Origin: Cetobacterium sp050033475 | GTDB taxonomy: Bacteria; Fusobacteriota; Fusobacteriia; Fusobacteriales; Fusobacteriaceae | Length of the DNA stretch: 64,000 nt | Reading direction: 5' to 3' | Assembly: GCF_050033475.1 (NCBI RefSeq) | Contig: NZ_CP188322.1 | Location: forward strand, 1 to 64,000 | Shown here: positions 25,539 to 33,459 of the stretch, one piece after another | Layout of the letters: each line of letters opens with the position of its first letter | How positions within the stretch are numbered: the first letter of the stretch is position 1 | The notes under the pieces: model-generated | Databases searched by the model: none | Seen by the model: the letters and a program-made list of their open reading frames with translations, nothing else | What the model was told of the DNA's origin: nothing | Position numbers and translations under genes: made by a program

Positions 25539-28481
25539 ATGACAAACTTAATACATGATTCAAAAATTTTTAATATTAATAGAATGGAACCTCACTCTGA
25601 CCACAAATATACTATTCCCAATGTGGAAACTAGAGAATATTTAAATGGTATATGGAATTTTAAATATAATGGAGCTAAGGAGAATACTTTTATTGAAGTT
25701 CCAGGTCATATGGAATTACAAGGATATGGAAATCCACAATATGTAAATACAATGTATCCTTGGGATGGAATAGAAGATTTAGTTCCAGGAGAAGTTCCGA
25801 CTTATAAAAATACATATGGAATTTATGAAAAGGAAATAGAAATTCCTATAAATTGGAATATGAATCGTGTATTTATATCTTTTCAAGGAGTAGAATCATC
25901 CTTAGAATTATATTGTAATGATAAATTTGTAGGATATAGCGAAGATAGTTTTACACCTAGTGAATTCTATCTTTCTCCTTTTTTAAAACCAGGAAAGAAT
26001 ATATTAAAAGCAAAGGTAACAAAATGGTGTTCTGGAAGTTGGTTAGAAGATCAAGATTTTTGGAGATTATCTGGGATTTTTAGAGATGTTTATTTATATA
26101 CTATTCCTGAAATCCATATGGAAGATTTATTTTTAACTTCAGAAATAGAGGATAATTTTAAAAATGGTATTTTAAAGGGAGAAGTTAAATTTAAAAAATT
26201 TAATAATAGAACTATAAATATGGAAATTTCTGTTTATTATGAAAAAAAATTAATTAAATCAGAAAATTATAAAGAAATAATAGATGATAATTTTTCTTTT
26301 AAAATATTTATTTCCAATTTAAAATTATGGAGTGCAGAAAAACCTCATTTATATGATGTGATAATAACTTTAAAAGATTTTGAAACAAATCAATTAATAG
26401 AAACAATTAATCAAAAATTTGGATTTAGAAAATTTCATTTGGAAAATAATATTTTAAAAATTAATGGAAAAAGAATTATTTTTAAGGGAGTTAATAGACA
26501 CGAATTTAATTGTTATAAGGGAAGAGCTATAACAGAAAAGGATATGATTTGGGATATAAAGTTTTTAAAACAACATAATTTTAATAGTGTTAGAACCTCA
26601 CATTATCCTAACAACAGTAAATGGTATGAACTTTGTGATTTATATGGATTATATGTAATTGATGAAGCAAATATTGAAAGCCATGGAACATGGCAATTTC
26701 CAACAGGAATAAGTGGAGATAAAGCTATTCCTGGAGATAGTAATGAATGGAAAGAAAATGTTTTAGATAGAGCTAAATCTATGGTTGAGAGAGATAAAAA
26801 TCATTGTTCTATAGTTATGTGGTCCTGTGGAAATGAATCCTATGGTGGAAAAAATTTATATGAAGTTTCTAAATATTTTAAAGAAAAGGATCCAAGTAGA
26901 GTTGTACAATATGAAGGTTTATATTGGGACAGAAGATATAATTCAACTTCAGATGTGGAAAGTAGAATGTATAGTCCTGTGACAGATATTGAAAAATATT
27001 TAGAAGAAAATCCCGAAAAGCCCTTTATATTGTGCGAATATAGTCATGCAATGGGAAATTCAAATGGTGGATTATATAAATATACTGAATTGGAAAAAAA
27101 ATATGAAATGTATCAAGGAGGATTTATTTGGGATTATATAGATCAATCTTTGATTAAAAAATTTGAAGATGGTCATGAATATTTAGCATATGGAGGAGAT
27201 TTTGGAGATCGACCAACAGACTATAATTTCTGTGTTAATGGTATAATTTATGGGGATAGAAAAATTTCTCCAAAGGTTCAAGAAATAAAATATTTATTTA
27301 GTGATTTTAAACTATATCCTGATAAAAATGGTGTTTTAATCGAAAATAATAGTTTATTTACAAATACAGAAGAATTTCTTTTAAAATATAAAATTTTAAA
27401 AAATGGTCTAGAAATATATTCAGAAACATTAGAAATTGATATAGAGCCTTTATCTGAAAAATATGTGAATTTAAATATTCCAAATGTACAGAATCCTGGG
27501 GAATATGTAATTGAAGTTTCTTTACATTTAAAAGAAAATAATTTATGGGGAAAAATTGGCCATGAAATAAATTTTGGACAGTATACTTTTAAAATTAATG
27601 GAACAAGTAAATTAATCTGCGATGAAAATTTAACCATTGTAGATGGTGATTACAATTTAGGAGTTAGAGGAAATAATTTTGAATATTTATTTTCAAAAAG
27701 TTATGGTGGATTAATTTCTATAAAATATAATAATATAGAATATTTAAATAGTATTCCTAAATTAAATTTTTGGAGAGCACCTACAGATAATGATAGAGGA
27801 AATAAAATGGCTCAAAGATATGCCCAGTGGAAAATAGCTTCATTATATGGAAGTTCTCAAGCCTTTAATATTACAAAGGATGAAAAAAGCATTAGCATTT
27901 TATATAAAATAAAATTATGGACTAATCCAGAAACTTATTGCAACCTTATATATAAAGTAGATTGTATGGGAATTTTAAATATTGAATTGGATTATCCTGG
28001 ATTTGAAAATATTTCAGAAATGCCAAATTTTGGAATTTCTTTTAATTTAAATAAAGAATTAACAGATTTTACATGGTACGGTTTAGGAAGAGAAGAAAAT
28101 TATATCGATCGAAATAAGGGGGCTCGTTTGGGGATTTTTTCTAAAACAGTTAAGGAGAATTTTAGTGAGTATATAATTCCTCAAGAATGTGGAAATTATA
28201 CTGATACTAGATGGGTCAATTTATATGATAAACATGGAAATGGTATAACTATAGAAGGAAATAATCTTTTTGAGTTTTCTGCATTGCCATACGGTGTTAA
28301 TGCAATAGAGGAAGCAAGCCACAATTGGCAATTACCGCCATCTTCAGCAACCTACTTAAATATCAATCTTAGACAAATGGGTGTTGGAGGGGATAATTCT
28401 TGGGGTGCTCATACTCACAAAGACTCATTAATTGATGCTTCCAAGCCTTTAAATTTAAAATTTAAAATAAAGCCTTTTTAA
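25539..28481 (+). CDS. lacZ: Beta-galactosidase, LacZ type (GH2)
   Basis: 980 residues with the five-domain GH2 LacZ layout: jelly-roll start (LNGIWNFKYNG), immunoglobulin domains, TIM barrel and a C-terminal beta-galactosidase small-chain domain ending near LRQMGVGGDNSWG. Acid/base Glu433 is in WSCGNESYGG and nucleophile Glu500 in LCEYSHAMGNS. It lacks a signal peptide, so acts on internal galactosides. As the last gene of the kinase-flavoprotein operon it may release galactose from sialylated or desialylated glycans; that coupling is inference. A terminator follows 52 bases later. Confidence 0.93.
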   Translation: MTNLIHDSKIFNINRMEPHSDHKYTIPNVETREYLNGIWNFKYNGAKENTFIEVPGHMELQGYGNPQYVNTMYPWDGIEDLVPGEVPTYKNTYGIYEKEIEIPINWNMNRVFISFQGVESSLELYCNDKFVGYSEDSFTPSEFYLSPFLKPGKNILKAKVTKWCSGSWLEDQDFWRLSGIFRDVYLYTIPEIHMEDLFLTSEIEDNFKNGILKGEVKFKKFNNRTINMEISVYYEKKLIKSENYKEIIDDNFSFKIFISNLKLWSAEKPHLYDVIITLKDFETNQLIETINQKFGFRKFHLENNILKINGKRIIFKGVNRHEFNCYKGRAITEKDMIWDIKFLKQHNFNSVRTSHYPNNSKWYELCDLYGLYVIDEANIESHGTWQFPTGISGDKAIPGDSNEWKENVLDRAKSMVERDKNHCSIVMWSCGNESYGGKNLYEVSKYFKEKDPSRVVQYEGLYWDRRYNSTSDVESRMYSPVTDIEKYLEENPEKPFILCEYSHAMGNSNGGLYKYTELEKKYEMYQGGFIWDYIDQSLIKKFEDGHEYLAYGGDFGDRPTDYNFCVNGIIYGDRKISPKVQEIKYLFSDFKLYPDKNGVLIENNSLFTNTEEFLLKYKILKNGLEIYSETLEIDIEPLSEKYVNLNIPNVQNPGEYVIEVSLHLKENNLWGKIGHEINFGQYTFKINGTSKLICDENLTIVDGDYNLGVRGNNFEYLFSKSYGGLISIKYNNIEYLNSIPKLNFWRAPTDNDRGNKMAQRYAQWKIASLYGSSQAFNITKDEKSISILYKIKLWTNPETYCNLIYKVDCMGILNIELDYPGFENISEMPNFGISFNLNKELTDFTWYGLGREENYIDRNKGARLGIFSKTVKENFSEYIIPQECGNYTDTRWVNLYDKHGNGITIEGNNLFEFSALPYGVNAIEEASHNWQLPPSSATYLNINLRQMGVGGDNSWGAHTHKDSLIDASKPLNLKFKIKPF

Positions 28482-28532
28482 GACGTTACCCTTATAAAAG
28501 TATAGAAACAATGTTTTAAATCGTTTTAAACT

Positions 28533-28568
28533 AAAAATACGAGGTCAAAAAATCTCGTATTTTTTTTA
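28533..28568 (+). terminator. Intrinsic terminator of the nanK-lacZ operon
   Basis: AAAAATACGAG and CTCGTATTTTT form an 11-base stem with a long T tail. Confidence 0.9.
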
Positions 28569-28685
28569 TTTTTCTATGTTACATTTTTTTAAAAAAATTT
28601 ATATATTTATCCTTTGAAAAAAATCTCTTTTTTTATAAGGAATTATATATTACAAAACTTCATTATAGAACATAGAGTGATTTTA

Positions 28686-28724
28686 ATAAAAAAAAGTGAT
28701 CTTTTTTGAAGAAAGATCACTTTT
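28686..28724 (-). terminator. Intrinsic terminator of cfa
   Basis: AAAAGTGATCTTT and AAAGATCACTTTT pair around a short loop; the minus strand runs into a T tract. Confidence 0.85.
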
Positions 28725-28738
28725 AAATTACTTAATTA

Positions 28739-29854
28739 TTAGAATCTACATTCTGGTTTTGGATATCTTTTTTTAGTCATTACTATTTGCCATAGAGCAA
28801 GATCTCTAGCTCTGAATGCTCCTGCACAAGCTAATAGATAATATTCCCACATTCTTTTGAATCTTTCATCATAATTATCTTTGATTTCATCCCAAGTTCT
28901 TTCAAAATTATGATACCATTCCATTAAAGTTAAATCGTAATATGGTCCAAAGTCATGCCAATCTTCCATATAGAAATAATTTTCCATGGCTTCTCCTATT
29001 CCTTTTATTGAAGGTATAGTTCCATGAGGGAATATATATTTTCTAATCCATTTATCGCTATCAGTAGTTGTTTTTAATCCTCCAATAGTATGTAATAAAA
29101 ATACTCCATCATCCTTTAAAAATTCATTCATTTTTTTCATATAAGTTTTATAGTTTTGAGGACCAACATGTTCAAACATTCCTAATGATACAACTCTATC
29201 ATATTGTTGTCCTTCAAGTTCTCTATAATCAGAATATAAAAATGTAACTGGAAGACCTTTACATTTTTCTTCACCTAATTTAATTTGTTCCTTAGATAAA
29301 GTTACTCCAGTACAAATAGCTCCATATTTTTCTGCTGCATATTTCATGAAAGAACCCCATCCACATCCAACATCTAAAAGAGTCATTCCTGGTTTTAATC
29401 CTATTTTTTTACAAACTAGATCTAACTTAGCTTCTTGAGCTTCATCTAAATTATGAGCATCTTTCCAATAAGCACAAGTATAAACCATTCTTTTATCTAA
29501 CATTCTCTCAAATAAGTCATTTCCTGTATCATAATGGAAATGAATATCTTTTTTACAATTTGCTATATTTTGAGGGTTGAAAAAATGTTTTAATTTTTCC
29601 TTTGCTGCGGTCATTACTATTTGCGAATTATATTTACTTTCAAGATCCGCTCTTAAAATTTTAAAAATAAATTGATCAAGATTTTTACAGTCCCACCATT
29701 TATCCATAAATGATTCACCTAGTCCCAAAGAACCATCAGTTAAAACACGACTATAAAAATCTTCATTTAAAACTTGAATATCCCATGGGTTTGATCCATT
29801 GATTTCTACTCCTGCACTTGCTAATAAATCTTTTACAGCTAACTTTGCGTCCAT
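28739..29854 (-). CDS. cfa: Cyclopropane-fatty-acyl-phospholipid synthase
   Basis: 371 residues, close to E. coli Cfa (382). The N-terminal domain carries LGLGESFMDKWWD, and the SAM-binding fold has LLDVGCGWGSFMKYAAEKYG (split: LLDVGCGWGS, near 160). FHYDTGNDLFERML and the C-terminal MEWYHNFERTWDEI are characteristic Cfa segments. It adds a methylene group from S-adenosylmethionine to double bonds of membrane lipid acyl chains, a late-growth and acid-stress adaptation. Start ATG follows AGGAGG. Ndk lies 31 bases upstream on the same strand and may be co-transcribed. Confidence 0.93.
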   Translation of the reverse strand: MDAKLAVKDLLASAGVEINGSNPWDIQVLNEDFYSRVLTDGSLGLGESFMDKWWDCKNLDQFIFKILRADLESKYNSQIVMTAAKEKLKHFFNPQNIANCKKDIHFHYDTGNDLFERMLDKRMVYTCAYWKDAHNLDEAQEAKLDLVCKKIGLKPGMTLLDVGCGWGSFMKYAAEKYGAICTGVTLSKEQIKLGEEKCKGLPVTFLYSDYRELEGQQYDRVVSLGMFEHVGPQNYKTYMKKMNEFLKDDGVFLLHTIGGLKTTTDSDKWIRKYIFPHGTIPSIKGIGEAMENYFYMEDWHDFGPYYDLTLMEWYHNFERTWDEIKDNYDERFKRMWEYYLLACAGAFRARDLALWQIVMTKKRYPKPECRF

Positions 29855-29885
29855 ATTATTCCTCCTGATGAATAATTAAATTTAT

Positions 29886-30281
29886 TTAAAAGAAATTTGA
29901 AATTTCTTCTTCTGCATGACTTATAGAATCTGATGTATGTACAACATTTTCTAAAATATCCAAAGAAAAATCTCCCCTTATTGTTCCTGGAATTGCTTTT
30001 AATGGAGATGTCTCTCCAGCTAAATGTCTAATTATTTCAACAGCATTATTTCCTTCTACTATTATTAATACAACTGGTCCCGAAGTTATAAAATTTATTA
30101 GATCCTTATAAAAAGCCTTATCTTTATGAATTGAATAATGTTTCTCAGCTTTTTCCAATGAAAGATGCTCTAATTTCATTTGAGAAATTATTAAACCTTT
30201 TCGTTCAATTCTACTAATTATTTCTCCAATTAATTTTCTTTTTACTCCATCTGGTTTAATTATTAACAAAGTTTTTTCCAT
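29886..30281 (-). CDS. ndk: Nucleoside diphosphate kinase
   Basis: 131 residues, slightly short for the family. TLLIIKPDGVKRKLIGEIISR opens the ferredoxin-like fold (given here in part), and the phospho-histidine lies in NVVHTSDS, where the usual Gly after His is Thr. It transfers the gamma phosphate between nucleoside triphosphates and diphosphates. A GTG three codons upstream overlaps the GGGAG ribosome site, so the ATG at 30281 is the likely start. The gene precedes cfa on the same strand and follows a terminator belonging to the nitroreductase. Confidence 0.92.
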   Translation of the reverse strand: MEKTLLIIKPDGVKRKLIGEIISRIERKGLIISQMKLEHLSLEKAEKHYSIHKDKAFYKDLINFITSGPVVLIIVEGNNAVEIIRHLAGETSPLKAIPGTIRGDFSLDILENVVHTSDSISHAEEEISNFF

Positions 30282-30308
30282 TTCAATCACTCCCTAATTA
30301 TCCCCTGA

Positions 30309-30338
30309 AAACAAAAACCCTTCAAGAAAAGAAGGGTT
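30309..30338 (-). terminator. Intrinsic terminator after the nitroreductase
   Basis: AACCCTTC and GAAGGGTT arms with a seven-base loop; the minus strand continues into TTTTTG. It separates the ABC-transporter/nitroreductase unit from ndk. Confidence 0.8.
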
Positions 30339-30411
30339 AAATTAGAAGAGGAAAATCATTTATGTTTAATTATTCTGAACAAATTAATAAATTCCTTTTA
30401 AAAATTAAAAT

Positions 30412-31152
30412 TTAGCAATTCATTTTAAATCCTTGGGAGATTAAAGCTGGGTGTACATTGGGATAATATATATATTTATAAAATCTCCCTAAAAAGGAAG
30501 TCCAATTTTTTTCATTGGCTCTATTTATAGATTCTAAATATTTTTCCATAATAATATTATATTTTTCTAACTCTTCATTTATAATTTTTCTATTATACTC
30601 TTCTTCATATAAAAATGTATTTAATGGCAATCTAGGTTTTTTCTTTGATGGATCTGCAGGATAACCCATTGCTAATCCACATAAAGGAAAGGTTTTAGGT
30701 GGTAATTTTAATAATTTAATTACTTCTTCAGGATTATTTCTTATTCCACCAATTGGAACAACTCCTAATCCAAAAGACTCTGCAGCTATTATGGTAGCTC
30801 CTAATATTATTCCCGTATCTAAAGTTGCAGCTAATAATCCTTCTGCACTTCTTTCTATAATATGATGTATACCTTCATGTCTCAAGGCTTCATGGGTCTT
30901 AAAAAAATCTGCAATAAAAATTAAAAATACAGGAGCTTCATCTATCCATGGTTGATTTCCACATAAAGCTGAAAGTTGTGATTTTTTTTCTGAATTTTTC
31001 ACAATAATAATTGATGTTTGTTGACCATTTAAAGAGTTTGGCATTCTTTGAACAGAAGAAATTATTTCTTCTAATATTTCCTCAGATATTTCTTCTTTTA
31101 AGTATTTTCTTATGCAACGATGATCTTTTATAATATCAGTGGCTTTTAACAT
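30412..31152 (-). CDS. Nitroreductase-family FMN oxidoreductase
   Basis: 246 residues, of the NfsA/FRP subgroup by length and layout. The N-terminal helix ATDIIKDHRCIRKYLKEEIS with arginines for FMN phosphate, the SLNGQQTSIIIVK core strand, and GLGVVPIGGIRNNPEEVIKLL are family features. It reduces nitro groups, quinones or flavins with NAD(P)H. The long upstream reading frame overlaps the ATPase gene, but AGGAGG sits before the ATG at 31152, so that start is used. It lies 34 bases after the ABC ATPase, probably in the same transcript; a link to histidine is not evident. Confidence 0.85.
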   Translation of the reverse strand: MLKATDIIKDHRCIRKYLKEEISEEILEEIISSVQRMPNSLNGQQTSIIIVKNSEKKSQLSALCGNQPWIDEAPVFLIFIADFFKTHEALRHEGIHHIIERSAEGLLAATLDTGIILGATIIAAESFGLGVVPIGGIRNNPEEVIKLLKLPPKTFPLCGLAMGYPADPSKKKPRLPLNTFLYEEEYNRKIINEELEKYNIIMEKYLESINRANEKNWTSFLGRFYKYIYYPNVHPALISQGFKMNC

Positions 31153-31186
31153 AAATAATACCTCCTCACATATAGAACTTACCTCT

Positions 31187-31816
31187 TTATACATCAAATT
31201 TTTTTATTTCTTCTTTTATTCTTCCCTTTTCAACTTTAATTATTCTATGAGATATATCTTCAACAAATTTTAAATCGTGACTTACTATAATTAAAGTCAT
31301 TCCTTCTTTATTGAAGTCTATCAAAATATTTTTTAATTCTTCTATTGTATTGGGATCTAAGGCCGATGTTGGTTCATCTAATATTAAATATTTCGGGTTG
31401 GAAATTATTGCCCTTGCTATTGCTATTCTTTGTTTTTGACCACCTGATAAATGCTTGGGATATAATTCACCTTTATTTTCTAAGTTTAATTTTTTTAATA
31501 AAATATTTCCTTCGATTATAGCTTCTTCTTTATTTTTTTTATAAACTGTAATTAAAGGTTCTATTATATTTTCCAAAGCAGTTTTATGAGGAAATAAATT
31601 AAAATGCTGAAATACCATACCAATTTTATTTGAATTTAAATCTATAATCCCTTGGGTAGGTGTCTCTAAACCAACTAAACATTTTAACAATGTTGTTTTA
31701 CCGCAGCCAGAATTTCCAACAATAGAAATAATTTCTCCAGAATTTATTTCTAAATTTATATTATCTAAAATTATATTATCTTTATATTTCTTTACTAAGT
31801 TTCTTATTATAATCAT
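31187..31816 (-). CDS. Amino acid ABC transporter ATP-binding protein, probably for histidine
   Basis: 209 residues, a single polar amino acid-type ATPase (HisP/GlnQ class). Walker A GNSGCGKTTLL near 34-44, Q-loop MVFQHFNLFPH, signature LSGGQKQRIAIARA and Walker B YLILDEPTSALDP are intact. It powers the permease encoded just upstream, with a single base separating the two reading frames. Third gene of the unit controlled by the histidine leader attenuator at 33190-33388, which is the ground for naming histidine as substrate. It is slightly shorter than the usual 240. Confidence 0.92.
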   Translation of the reverse strand: MIIIRNLVKKYKDNIILDNINLEINSGEIISIVGNSGCGKTTLLKCLVGLETPTQGIIDLNSNKIGMVFQHFNLFPHKTALENIIEPLITVYKKNKEEAIIEGNILLKKLNLENKGELYPKHLSGGQKQRIAIARAIISNPKYLILDEPTSALDPNTIEELKNILIDFNKEGMTLIIVSHDLKFVEDISHRIIKVEKGRIKEEIKKFDV

Positions 31817-31817
31817 T

Positions 31818-32441
31818 TTAAAATTCCACCTTTTTTTCTACTTTTTTTATTCCTAAAATAATAATTGTTGATAATAATAAATATATAAATCCTGCCATAA
31901 TAAATGGAGAAATTGTGAAATCTCTAGTTACTATTTCTCTAGAATTTCTTAAAATATCACTCATTCCAATTACAGAAATTAATGATGTATCTTTTATTAA
32001 TGAGATAGCCTCATTGGAAATTGCAGGTAAAACATTATTTAATACTTGGGGAAAAACTATTCTCTTTAAAGTTTGAAATGGAGTAAAACCTAAAACTTTA
32101 CAAGCATCATATTGTCCAACATCAATTGAATTTAATCCTCCTCTAAAAATTTCACAGAAATAAGCAGAATAATTAAAGGTAAAAGTTATTAATGCTGAAT
32201 AAAATTGATTAAATCTAATTCCAAATATTGGTAGACCATAATAAATAAAAAATATTTGTAATAGAATCGGGGTTCCTCTAAAAATCCAAGTATAAATTTC
32301 TATTATATTTTTAATTTTTTTAGATTTTCCATTTACTAGTAAAGCTAATATAAAACCCAATGGTAAAGATAAAAATAAAGTTAATAAATATATAATTATG
32401 CTGATTTTTACCCCTTTTAATATAAAAATAAAATTATCCAT
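31818..32441 (-). CDS. Amino acid ABC transporter permease, probably for histidine
   Basis: 207 residues with about five membrane spans, the HisM/GlnP permease class. The EAA loop that contacts the ATPase is present as YDACKVLGFTPFQTLKRIVF, followed by PQVLNNVLPAI. As a single permease gene it probably works as a homodimer. It overlaps the binding protein gene by one base and is followed by the ATPase, so the three are translationally coupled. Substrate is inferred from the His-codon leader upstream. Confidence 0.92.
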   Translation of the reverse strand: MDNFIFILKGVKISIIIYLLTLFLSLPLGFILALLVNGKSKKIKNIIEIYTWIFRGTPILLQIFFIYYGLPIFGIRFNQFYSALITFTFNYSAYFCEIFRGGLNSIDVGQYDACKVLGFTPFQTLKRIVFPQVLNNVLPAISNEAISLIKDTSLISVIGMSDILRNSREIVTRDFTISPFIMAGFIYLLLSTIIILGIKKVEKKVEF

Positions 32442-33178
32442 TAATTTTCCTCCTTATTTGTAAACCATTTATCATAAATTTTATTAAAGGTACCATCTTC
32501 GTGTATTTCTTTTAAACTTTTATTTATTTTTAATTGTAATTCTTTATCGGTCTTTCTCATTCCAACAGCGAAATTTTCCTTAGGAACATCTAAATTAAAA
32601 CCTTCTAATTTTTTAGTTTTACCTAAATAATATCTGCCAACTACTTCATCTATAACTACTCCTGATATTCTTCCTGCTTCTAAATCTAAAAGTGCTTCTA
32701 CATTGGAATAATATTTTTGAACTGCCTTTATATTTTTAGATAGATCAGATTTTTCCAAAGCAAAATAAGAAGCACTTCCCATTTGAACACCTAAAATTTT
32801 ATTTTCCAATTGATTGATATTTTTTATATTTGAATTCCTATTAACTAAAATCAATTGCCCATCCTGAAGATAATTTTCTGAAAATAACATTTGCTCCTTA
32901 CGTTTTGGTGTAACTGTTAAACCATTCCAAATCAAATCTATTCTATTGGTATTTAACATAAAAATAATTCCATCCCAATCACAGGGAATAAAATTTGGCT
33001 TTAAATCCAATCTTTTACATACTTCCCTAGCTAAATCAATATCAAATCCTTCTATTTCTCCAGTTTTTCCTCTAAATCCCATTGGAGCAAAGGTATCATC
33101 TAAGCCGATATTAATTTCTTTTGTTGCAAATATGTTTGTAAAAAATAAAATAAAAATAATACATATAAATTTCTTCAT
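32441..33178 (-). CDS. Amino acid ABC transporter substrate-binding protein, probably for histidine
   Basis: 245 residues, family 3 solute-binding protein. A signal peptide of about 19 residues (MKKFICIIFILFFTNIFA) has no lipobox cysteine, so the mature protein should be free in the periplasm, which fits a diderm. The binding-domain signatures IGLDDTFAPMGF, GFDIDLAREVCKRL and WDGIIFMLNTNRIDL are clear. First structural gene after the attenuator whose terminator ends 12 bases before the start codon region. The leader peptide codes for five histidines in a row, so histidine (possibly with other basic amino acids) is the predicted ligand. Confidence 0.92.
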   Translation of the reverse strand: MKKFICIIFILFFTNIFATKEINIGLDDTFAPMGFRGKTGEIEGFDIDLAREVCKRLDLKPNFIPCDWDGIIFMLNTNRIDLIWNGLTVTPKRKEQMLFSENYLQDGQLILVNRNSNIKNINQLENKILGVQMGSASYFALEKSDLSKNIKAVQKYYSNVEALLDLEAGRISGVVIDEVVGRYYLGKTKKLEGFNLDVPKENFAVGMRKTDKELQLKINKSLKEIHEDGTFNKIYDKWFTNKEEN

Positions 33179-33189
33179 AATTCCTCCCT

Positions 33190-33230
33190 AGAAAAACAAA
33201 AAGCCCGTCTAGGCTATACCTAGACGGGCT
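33190..33230 (-). terminator. Attenuator terminator upstream of the amino acid ABC operon
   Basis: AGCCCGTCTAGG and CCTAGACGGGCT are exact reverse complements (33202-33213 and 33219-33230) around a five-base loop, and the minus strand continues TTTTGTTTTTC. It lies between the His leader peptide and the first structural gene, so transcription must pass it to reach the operon. Confidence 0.93.
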
Positions 33231-33268
33231 CTAAACAAAGAAGTTAGTTTAACATCTTATACACTCAT

Positions 33269-33337
33269 CATAGATACAGACTCAAGTCAAATCAAACTGG
33301 AGTCTGTATCTATGAATAATTTCATAATAGCAGACTC
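33269..33337 (-). promoter_or_regulatory. Competing attenuator hairpins
   Basis: In transcript order: region 1 GAGTCTG (33337-33331) begins right at the leader stop codon; region 2 CATAGATACAGACTC (33314-33300); region 3 GAGTCTGTATCTATG (33283-33269). Regions 2 and 3 form a perfect 15-base stem. Region 1 repeats the first seven bases of region 3, so 1:2 and 2:3 are mutually exclusive. Freed region 3 can pair through seven Watson-Crick or G-U pairs with the 3' arm of the terminator (AGTCTGT with ACGGGCT). Confidence 0.8.
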
Positions 33338-33388
33338 TTACCTATGATGATGATGGTGTAATGATATAAGTGTATTTCTGTTAAACAT
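33338..33388 (-). CDS. hisL: Histidine leader peptide, 16 codons
   Basis: Reads MFNRNTLISLHHHHHR then TAA, with a run of five His codons (CAC then four CAT) ending two codons before the stop. It is preceded by AAGGAGG at the right distance and by a consensus promoter 30-60 bases further upstream. The arrangement of promoter, leader peptide, overlapping hairpins and terminator is that of the enterobacterial his operon leader, though here it precedes an ABC transporter instead of biosynthesis genes. A stalled ribosome on the His codons during histidine shortage should leave region 1 free and prevent termination. The symbol is by analogy of function. Confidence 0.88.
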   Translation of the reverse strand: MFNRNTLISLHHHHHR

Positions 33389-33421
33389 AATTCCTCCTTA
33401 ATATTTTTTATATTTTATGTT

Positions 33422-33450
33422 ATCATACTCTTTTATTTTTTAAAAGTCAA
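33422..33450 (-). promoter_or_regulatory. Promoter of the histidine-leader operon
   Basis: Minus strand TTGACT (33450-33445), a 17-base spacer and TATGAT (33427-33422). Transcription would begin about 25 bases before the leader ATG. Confidence 0.85.
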
Positions 33451-33459
33451 ACATAATTT

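Noticed and set aside
33231..33420. A T-box or other riboswitch upstream of the amino acid ABC transporter.
   Set aside because: There is no T-box sequence (TGGNACCGCG), and the His-codon leader with competing hairpins fully explains the region.
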